Translations under genes and position numbers: made by a program
The notes under the pieces: generated by a model
Seen by the model: the letters and a program-made list of their open reading frames with translations, nothing else
Database searches by the model: none
Told to the model about the DNA's origin: nothing
Assembly (NCBI GenBank): GCA_013362835.1
Contig: JABFVJ010000033.1
Span: 1 to 10,992 of the forward strand
Direction: 5' to 3'
Length of the DNA: 10,992 nucleotides
Source: Nonomuraea sp.
Lineage (GTDB): Bacteria; Actinomycetota; Actinomycetes; Streptosporangiales; Streptosporangiaceae
Shown here: piece by piece, positions 7,130 through 10,992 of the stretch
Layout of the letters: each line of letters begins with the position of its first letter
Numbering within the stretch: position 1 is the stretch's first letter

Positions 7130-8590
7130 CTAGCGCCGGAGCACCACGTAGCCCTCGCGTTCGAACACCTTCGTGTACCCCTCGGCCTCCAGTTCCGCGA
7201 TCCGGTTGACCTGGTCCTGCGGCGAGCCGAACGGGAAGTCCCAGCGTCCGGTGTCGGCCACGATCCACGGCGTGCCGCGCGAGGCGGGGCTCCACAGCAG
7301 GACGGTCGTCCGCGAGGTCAGCGCGGGGCCGAGCGTGTTGGCCGCCTCGACCGTCACTCCCGACGGCACCCTGCTCACCGCCTCGGACGCCGCCCGCGCC
7401 CGGTCCTCCTTGTAGAAGGCGGGATGGTAGAGCTGGTCGAGCGCGAACCTGGGCACGAGGGTGAGCGCGACGACGCAGGTCGCGGCCCCCCAGGCCAGCT
7501 TGAGCCCCTTGTCGTCGGCGCGGCGCGTCCAGCGCAGCAGCCTGGCCAGGCCGTCGACGCCCGCGCAGAGGAGGATCACCACCGTGAACGCGCTGTACTG
7601 GAAGTCGGCCTGCCACCACTGGGACCGGTCGGAGAGCAGGCGTTCGAGCACGTGCGGCAGCGCCGCGAGGGACAGCGGCGAGAGCAGGCACAGCAGCAAC
7701 GTCGGCCAGACCAGCAGGAACAGCGTGTCGACCTTGGCCTCCTCGCTGAAGGGCAGCAGCAGCGCGGCGATCGGGTCGCGCAGCAGCGCGAGCAGCGCGC
7801 TCGGCGCGTCGGGCCCGAGGTGGCCGTAGGCCCAGAAGTCCTTGCTGTCGCCGCCGGCCGCGGTGATCAGCAGCCCGCGGACGAGCATGACCGCCCCCGC
7901 GCCGATCATCGCGCACATGACCCCGCGCCACCGGTCGCCGATGACGAACAGGCACAGGCCGACCCCGATCACCAGGAGTCCCATGTCCTCCTTGACGAGG
8001 AGGAGCCCGAGCATCGCCAGGAGCGCGGGCGGCACCCGCCCCGCTTGGTACCGCTCGATCATGATCGCGGTGAGCAGGGGGACGAACATCACCTCGTGCG
8101 CGTCGAAGACCACGGCCTGCGCGACCGGCCACGACAGCGCGTAGGCCACGCTGACCAGGTACGCGGGCGCGACGCCCAGCACGCGCCTGGTGAACAGCCA
8201 CAGGAACGGGATCGCCGCGGCGAACAGCAGCGCCTGCGCCACGATCAGCGACTCGGGCCCGTCGTGGATCCAGTAGAACGGCGCGAGCAGCGCGTAGATC
8301 GGCGAGAAGTGGTCGGCGAGCTGGAGGTAGTCCATGCCGCGCCCGTGGAACACGCCGAGCACGGGGACGTGCGGCGGGCGGAAGTGGGCGTAGTTGCGCA
8401 CGGCCTGGTCCACGATCACCAGGTCGAACGTGGTGGCGCGGAAGGTGGCCAGCTTGACCAGCCCGAGAACGGCGTACGCCACCGCGGCGAGCAGGGCGAT
8501 GGCGCCCACTCGCGCGCGGTGGCGGGAAAGCACTCTGGCGGGAAGTGCGGTGTTTGCCGTCGGCCGGGCGGTCACCGTGTCGTCCGTCAC
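7130..8590 (-). CDS. DUF2079 polytopic membrane protein, GT-C-like
   Basis: The 486-residue protein has a short basic N-terminus, a first membrane span at about 28-48, and roughly nine to ten further hydrophobic segments up to about residue 375. A soluble C-terminal domain of some 100 residues follows (EAVSRVPSGVTVEAANTLGP onward). The first non-cytoplasmic loop holds TFDLVIVDQAVRNY (D56 and D61) and LADHFSPIYALLAPFYWI (about 91-108), the hallmarks of DUF2079. As I recall, this family is grouped with GT-C membrane glycosyltransferases, in which acidic residues of that first loop are catalytic and the donor is a polyprenyl-phosphate sugar; activity for DUF2079 itself is not established to my knowledge. 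The start is GTG at 8590, the first start in the frame. No Shine-Dalgarno is visible, but a -10-like hexamer ends 7 bases upstream. It is followed closely by the SDR gene. The neighbourhood favours a role in envelope glycan modification, which is inference. Confidence 0.9.
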   Translation of the reverse strand: MTDDTVTARPTANTALPARVLSRHRARVGAIALLAAVAYAVLGLVKLATFRATTFDLVIVDQAVRNYAHFRPPHVPVLGVFHGRGMDYLQLADHFSPIYALLAPFYWIHDGPESLIVAQALLFAAAIPFLWLFTRRVLGVAPAYLVSVAYALSWPVAQAVVFDAHEVMFVPLLTAIMIERYQAGRVPPALLAMLGLLLVKEDMGLLVIGVGLCLFVIGDRWRGVMCAMIGAGAVMLVRGLLITAAGGDSKDFWAYGHLGPDAPSALLALLRDPIAALLLPFSEEAKVDTLFLLVWPTLLLCLLSPLSLAALPHVLERLLSDRSQWWQADFQYSAFTVVILLCAGVDGLARLLRWTRRADDKGLKLAWGAATCVVALTLVPRFALDQLYHPAFYKEDRARAASEAVSRVPSGVTVEAANTLGPALTSRTTVLLWSPASRGTPWIVADTGRWDFPFGSPQDQVNRIAELEAEGYTKVFEREGYVVLRR

Positions 8591-8597
8591 GGCAGCA

Positions 8598-8627
8598 AGC
8601 GTAGATGGATCACCCGATCGGTGTCCC
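8598..8627 (-). promoter_or_regulatory. Candidate promoter of the DUF2079-SDR operon (leaderless)
   Basis: On the minus strand, TACGCT (8603-8598) fits the TANNNT -10 core and stands 7 bases before the GTG at 8590. GGGACA (8627-8622) matches 4 of 6 bases of TTGACA at an 18-base spacing. No Shine-Dalgarno precedes the GTG, which fits a leaderless message. It lies just beyond the hairpin that ends the lipoprotein transcript. Confidence 0.4.
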
Positions 8628-8638
8628 TGCCCGGATGA

Positions 8639-8686
8639 CGCGGCCGCCGCGCCGGCCTGCCCCCCGCAGGCGGTGCGGCGGCCGCG
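8639..8686 (-). terminator. Long GC-rich hairpin terminator after the lipoprotein gene
   Basis: Outer arms of 12 bp pair perfectly (8639-8650 with 8675-8686). Three further pairs follow (8651-8653 with 8672-8674, one of them G-U), then a single bulged base at 8654. Inner arms of 6 bp (8655-8660 with 8666-8671) close a five-base loop, G5 in the transcript. The total is about 21 base pairs in 48 bases, starting 6 bases after the stop of the lipoprotein gene. No T tract follows, as is common for actinomycete terminators. It could also protect the 3' end of the message. Confidence 0.75.
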
Positions 8687-8692
8687 GGCCTG

Positions 8693-9064
8693 TCAGCTGC
8701 AGGCGGAGGTGATCTTGGTCTGGAAGCCGCTCATCTTGCCGCTGAACTCGCTCACCTTGCTGATGTCGCCGCCGTCCAGGCTCTCGAAGCCGGCGGCGAG
8801 GTCGTTCAGCGCGGCCGCGACGTCGCCGTCGTACTTGCCGGCGAGGTCCTTGGTCTTGGTGGCGGCCGTCTTGGAGGCTTCGCCGAGCGCCTTGGTGTTC
8901 GTGGCGTCCTTCGAGATCGCGGTGCTCCACTCGGTGGCGATCTTGGTGACCTCGTTGGCCGCGCTGTTGCAGTCCACGGCCTGGCCGACGGCGCCGCAGG
9001 CGGTGGTGAGGGCGGCAAGGGAGATCGTCGCGACCGCGAGGGCCAGACGGCGAGGGGGAGTCAT
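8693..9064 (-). CDS. Small secreted lipoprotein of unknown function
   Basis: The 123-residue protein begins with a signal peptide: basic MTPPRR, then hydrophobic LALAVATISLAAL, then TTAC with C23 as the likely lipidated residue. The lipobox is slightly atypical, with Thr at -3 and -2 and Leu one place further up. The mature part of about 100 residues is hydrophilic, Ala/Lys/Asp/Thr-rich and probably helical, with the stretch KTAATKTKDLAGKYDGD near 65-81. Two other cysteines, C32 and C122, bracket the helical part and could form a disulfide. I recognise no family beyond small actinobacterial lipoproteins. The ATG at 9064 is preceded by AAGGG about nine bases upstream, so the start is well supported. 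The gene has its own probable promoter (-10 TAATGT) and a strong terminator hairpin, so it looks like a single-gene transcript. An alternative is simple secretion by signal peptidase I cleavage near the same site. Confidence 0.8.
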   Translation of the reverse strand: MTPPRRLALAVATISLAALTTACGAVGQAVDCNSAANEVTKIATEWSTAISKDATNTKALGEASKTAATKTKDLAGKYDGDVAAALNDLAAGFESLDGGDISKVSEFSGKMSGFQTKITSACS

Positions 9065-9077
9065 TTTTTCGTGCCCT

Positions 9078-9107
9078 TCGTTGGTTTTCCTAACGAGGGC
9101 GACATTA
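9078..9107 (-). promoter_or_regulatory. Promoter -10 and leader hairpin of the lipoprotein gene
   Basis: TAATGT (9107-9102, minus strand) fits the TANNNT -10 core and predicts a transcript start near 9095. No convincing -35 is seen. Just there lies TCGTTAGGAAAACCAACGA (9096-9078), which can fold into a 7-bp stem with one bulged A and an AAAA loop at the very 5' end of the message, about 13 bases before the start codon. It may stabilise the transcript or act as an operator. Both roles are inferred. Confidence 0.4.
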
Positions 9108-9154
9108 GGGATTTGCGGTTGATCGCCACTTGCACCCCGCTAACACCACGGCTG

Positions 9155-9718
9155 TCAGGTGAGCGTAAAGCCGTGCAGGAGCACCTGGACGATCTCCTCG
9201 GGGTCGGGAAGCGGCAGGTCAAGGATGCCGCGGTAGGTCACGAATCCGGCGAACAGGTCGGTCAGCAGCCACAGGTCGGCGTCGGGCGAGAGCTCGCCGC
9301 GCTCGATCGCGCGCTCGTAGACGACCCACGAGCGTTCCATCCTGGTGCGCATGCCGGTGCGGATGAGCTCGGCGACGGCGGGGTCGCGGCCGGCCTCGCC
9401 GTACATCTGCCTGGCCAGGCGAGCCACGTCGGCGTGGTCCCACAGGGCGAGGGTGTCGGAGACGACCACGCGCAGGTCGCCTTCGAGTGAGCCGGTGTCG
9501 GGCACGGCGACGTGCGTGTCCATGAGGATGCCGATGGTTTCGAGCAGCATGTCGCGTTTGGTGGCGTAACGCCGGAACACGCTCGCCCTGCCCACGCCCG
9601 CCGCCTTGGCGACGTCGTCCATGGTGAAGTCGAGCCCGTGGGAGAGGACCAGCGCGGTGGCGGCCTGCCTGATGCGGTGGTCGACCGTGGGGTCGGGCTT
9701 GCGGCCGCGCGCTGGCAT
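9155..9718 (-). CDS. TetR/AcrR-family transcriptional regulator
   Basis: The 187-residue protein has the classic TetR layout. A basic tail MPARGRKPDP precedes an N-terminal three-helix DNA-binding domain (about 11-60) with the helix-turn-helix FTMDDVAKAAGVGRASVFRR at 31-50, followed by YATKRDML. The C-terminal ligand-binding and dimerisation part (about 62-187) is variable, so the inducer cannot be predicted. The ATG at 9718 has AGGAG (9730-9726) seven bases upstream, a clear start. The gene diverges from an FAD-dependent monooxygenase; the 50-base gap contains two copies of a palindrome that also covers this Shine-Dalgarno. It therefore probably represses itself and the monooxygenase until an aromatic or similar substrate binds. 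I see no terminator after the stop, and the lipoprotein promoter begins within 50 bases. Confidence 0.95.
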   Translation of the reverse strand: MPARGRKPDPTVDHRIRQAATALVLSHGLDFTMDDVAKAAGVGRASVFRRYATKRDMLLETIGILMDTHVAVPDTGSLEGDLRVVVSDTLALWDHADVARLARQMYGEAGRDPAVAELIRTGMRTRMERSWVVYERAIERGELSPDADLWLLTDLFAGFVTYRGILDLPLPDPEEIVQVLLHGFTLT

Positions 9719-9721
9719 TGT

Positions 9722-9752
9722 GATACTCCTAGTATCTGATACTGACAGTCTC
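9722..9752. promoter_or_regulatory. Tandem palindromic operators between the tetR-type gene and the monooxygenase
   Basis: GATACTCCTAGTATC (9722-9736) is a perfect inverted repeat with 6-bp arms and a 3-base spacer. One base later GATACTGACAGTCTC (9738-9752) repeats the layout with one mismatch in the right arm, giving a 16-bp period. The inner half-sites also form a palindrome around the single T at 9737. The left copy covers the AGGAG ribosome site of the regulator (9730-9726) and contains TAGTAT (9730-9735), a possible -10 for the monooxygenase. Size and symmetry fit a TetR-family operator bound by two dimers. Binding is inferred from position and symmetry. Confidence 0.7.
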
Positions 9753-9768
9753 TGAAGACGGGGCTCCT

Positions 9769-10863
9769 ATGAGAGTAATCGTGGCGGGGGCCGGGGTGGC
9801 GGGGCTCGCCGTGGCGCGCGGCCTGCTGAACGCCGGTCACGACGTCGAGGTGTACGAGGAGGCCCCCGAGCTCCGTACGGCGGGCGGATCGGTCACCCTC
9901 TGGCCCGGCAGCACGGCCATCCTCGACGAGATCGAGGTCGACCGCACCGAGCTGGGCCGGCGGCTGGAGACCATGGAGTCGTGGGCCGACGACGGCCGCC
10001 GGCTGTTCACGATGGACCTGACCGCGGCCGAGCGGCGTTTCGGCCGTCCCAGCGTGCACGTGGCCCGCCGCGAGCTGGTCGAGGCGCTGGCCGAGGGCGT
10101 GCCCGTCGTCTACGGCGCGCGCGTCGAGCACGCGGTGCCAGAACGCGCCGAGGTGCGGCTGGCCGGCGGGAGTACCGTGCGCGGCGACGTGCTCGTGGGG
10201 GCCGACGGGCGCAGGTCGGCCGTGCGCGCGGCCCTGTGGGGGGACGACCGGGCCACGCTGAGCGGGTGGGTCACCTGGCAGGGGTTCACCACCGCGCCGA
10301 CCTCGCTGACCGAGCGGCGCAGGGCCGTGATGATCGCGGGCAGGCGGGAGCTGTGCGGGCTGATCCCGGCGGGCGCGGGCCGGCTGCTGTGGTGGTTCGA
10401 CGTCAGGGCCGTGCCCGGCGGGCCGTTCTGGGGCGACGACCCCGACATCGTGGCGCGGCTGCGGGAGCGGTTCGCCGGCTGGGCCGACCCGGTGCCCACG
10501 GTGCTGGAGACGATGACGGACGTCGACTTCTTCCCGCACCACCGCCATCCGATCTCCCCCGTCTGGGGCAAGGGCCCGACCACGCTGGCCGGCGACTCGG
10601 CGCACACCATGCCGCCCACCATGGCCCAGGGCGCCAACCAGGCGCTGGAGGACGCCTGGCTGCTCACCCGCTCGATCGGCGGCGACCTTCGGGCGTACGA
10701 GCGGGCCAGGGCGAGGATCGCGCGCAGGCCCGCCATGATCGCCGCGACGGAGCTGACCAACATGCAGCGGGCGTTCGCCGGGCTGATTCCCGACCGGGTG
10801 GCGACCAGCCTGTACACGGCGTCGCTGCTCAGGTTCAGCACCTACCTCTTGACAGCCTCGTGA
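9769..10863 (+). CDS. FAD-dependent monooxygenase, aromatic hydroxylase type
   Basis: This 364-residue single-component flavoprotein hydroxylase of the p-hydroxybenzoate-hydroxylase fold (group A) carries the three family motifs. MRVIVAGAGVAG gives the Rossmann GxGxxG at 7-12 with E30 at the end of the second strand, VLVGADGRRSAVR has the DG motif at 146-147, and TTLAGDSAHTMPP has the FAD ribityl-binding GD at 275-276. Such enzymes use NAD(P)H and O2 to hydroxylate aromatic rings, or to inactivate drugs in the TetX branch; the length is typical and the substrate cannot be read. It is soluble, with no signal peptide. The ATG at 9769 is supported by the GxGxxG motif at the very N-terminus; the ribosome site is weak (GGGG at 9760-9763). 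It is divergent from the TetR gene and followed by a Rieske-oxygenase-like gene on the same strand, which suggests oxidative breakdown of an aromatic or alicyclic compound. Confidence 0.93.
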   Translation: MRVIVAGAGVAGLAVARGLLNAGHDVEVYEEAPELRTAGGSVTLWPGSTAILDEIEVDRTELGRRLETMESWADDGRRLFTMDLTAAERRFGRPSVHVARRELVEALAEGVPVVYGARVEHAVPERAEVRLAGGSTVRGDVLVGADGRRSAVRAALWGDDRATLSGWVTWQGFTTAPTSLTERRRAVMIAGRRELCGLIPAGAGRLLWWFDVRAVPGGPFWGDDPDIVARLRERFAGWADPVPTVLETMTDVDFFPHHRHPISPVWGKGPTTLAGDSAHTMPPTMAQGANQALEDAWLLTRSIGGDLRAYERARARIARRPAMIAATELTNMQRAFAGLIPDRVATSLYTASLLRFSTYLLTAS

Positions 10864-10878
10864 AAGCCGCCGGACGAT
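10849..10878 (+). promoter_or_regulatory. Weak candidate promoter for the Rieske-type gene
   Basis: A perfect TTGACA (10849-10854) lies in the last codons of the monooxygenase. GACGAT (10873-10878) follows at an 18-base spacing and keeps only the A2, A5 and T6 of the -10 consensus. Transcription would begin near 10885, ahead of the palindrome at 10900-10912. A perfect -35 can occur by chance, so this is weak; read-through from the monooxygenase gene is the alternative. Confidence 0.25.
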
Positions 10879-10899
10879 GTCGCATATAGAGCAACTCGG

Positions 10900-10912
10900 T
10901 GCGTAATACGCA
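10900..10912. promoter_or_regulatory. Perfect palindrome TGCGTAATACGCA, candidate operator
   Basis: TGCGTA and TACGCA are exact inverted 6-bp arms around a single A. The site lies 2 bases before the AAGGGG ribosome site and 14 bases before the TTG start of the next gene. The core GTAATAC fits the GT-N3-AC pattern of FadR-type GntR operators, and it does not resemble the GATACT half-sites before the monooxygenase. A different regulator, perhaps encoded beyond the right edge, is therefore inferred. Confidence 0.5.
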
Positions 10913-10914
10913 AC

Positions 10915-10920
10915 AAGGGG
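10915..10920 (+). promoter_or_regulatory. Ribosome binding site that decides a TTG start
   Basis: AAGGGG stands six bases before the TTG at 10927. No ATG or GTG occurs in that frame in the upstream gap, so this site fixes the start of the Rieske-type gene. A GTG at 10920 overlaps it in another frame, whose product does not resemble the family. Confidence 0.7.
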
Positions 10921-10926
10921 TGTCGG

Positions 10927-10992
10927 TTGACCACCACGTCGAGCCTGATCTCCACGCTTCCCGGCCGCTCCTACACCGATCCCGACCTGTTC
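10927..10992 (+). CDS. N-terminus of a Rieske-type aromatic ring-hydroxylating oxygenase (3' end off the window)
   Basis: Only 22 codons are present. The reading MTTTSSLISTLPGRSYTDP, then DLF, matches the usual opening of Rieske oxygenase alpha subunits, in which a short tail leads to a LPGRYYTDPEIF-like block just before the Rieske domain. The Rieske CxH and CxxH ligands would lie beyond the edge, so the assignment rests on this block alone. The start is TTG with a good AAGGGG six bases upstream. It lies 63 bases after the monooxygenase on the same strand, but a palindrome in the gap suggests separate control. Such enzymes hydroxylate or demethylate aromatic compounds and quaternary amines using electrons from a partner reductase, which might be encoded further right. 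Confidence 0.7.
   Translation, partial: MTTTSSLISTLPGRSYTDPDLF

Noticed and set aside
6321..8201. A 626-codon minus-strand frame that would fuse an N-terminal extension to the SDR.
   Set aside because: The part before 7106 overlaps the DUF2079 gene in another frame and is Arg/Ala-rich nonsense. The ATG at 7106 has a good ribosome site and begins directly with the nucleotide-binding motif.
7100..8638. A 512-codon plus-strand frame opposite the DUF2079 gene.
   Set aside because: The translation is rich in Arg, Gln, His and Asp with no recognisable domain, while the opposite frame has membrane spans and DUF2079 motifs.
9262..10605. A 447-codon minus-strand frame across the TetR and monooxygenase genes.
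   Set aside because: It crosses the divergent promoter region and runs antisense to the monooxygenase and out of frame with the regulator; its composition is low-complexity.
1..10992. Search for CRISPR arrays, tRNA genes, insertion sequences and defence genes.
   Set aside because: No regularly spaced direct repeats, tRNA-like folds, transposase motifs or nuclease/toxin motifs were seen by eye. The window is densely coding and no gap exceeds about 105 bases.

Overview
The window is very GC-rich, with strong G/C preference at third codon positions. It carries actinomycete hallmarks: a BTAD-type AfsR/SARP regulator with a fused ATPase, GTG and TTG starts, and start codons placed only a few bases after a -10 element. 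It looks like a chromosomal segment of a filamentous actinomycete, possibly of the Streptosporangiales type, but the genus is an inference. I see no tRNA, rRNA, insertion sequence, CRISPR array or phage gene. Many long open frames overlap the real genes on the opposite strand or in other frames; these come from base composition.

Left part (1-5203, all on the minus strand). Reading in the direction of transcription, a PIG-L/LmbE-type deacetylase (4385-5203) comes first, then a UPF0104 / lysylphosphatidylglycerol-synthase-type membrane protein (3277-4335), then a large AfsR/SARP regulator (from 3213 to beyond the left edge, 1071 residues visible). Gaps of 49 and 63 bases allow co-transcription, but a palindrome and a candidate promoter lie just before the regulator.

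Centre (5204-8590). A family-4 glycosyltransferase (5227-6324, plus strand) diverges from the deacetylase. Only 23 bases separate them, and these hold a 16-bp palindrome with a -10-like hexamer on each strand. The glycosyltransferase converges on a uronate-dehydrogenase-like SDR (6321-7106, minus), and the two stop codons share the bases TTAG. The SDR lies directly downstream of, and is probably co-transcribed with, a DUF2079 polytopic membrane protein (7130-8590, minus). Glycosyltransferase, N-deacetylase, lipid-type membrane protein, sugar-acid-type dehydrogenase and a GT-C-like membrane protein together suggest a locus for an envelope amino-sugar glycoconjugate. That reading is a hypothesis.

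Right part (8591-10992). A very strong GC hairpin closes a small lipoprotein gene (8693-9064, minus). Next come a TetR-family regulator (9155-9718, minus) and a divergent FAD-dependent aromatic-hydroxylase-type monooxygenase (9769-10863, plus). Two copies of a 15-bp palindrome, spaced 16 bp apart, sit between them and are the likely TetR operators. The window ends in the first 22 codons of what appears to be a Rieske-type ring-hydroxylating oxygenase (10927 onward, TTG start), preceded by a separate 13-bp perfect palindrome. This part looks like a regulated oxidative catabolism or detoxification unit.

Most gene families here are ordinary. The less ordinary features are regulatory: the symmetric divergent promoter at 5207-5222, the repeated TetR palindrome at 9722-9752, the palindrome at 10900-10912 and the long hairpin at 8639-8686.
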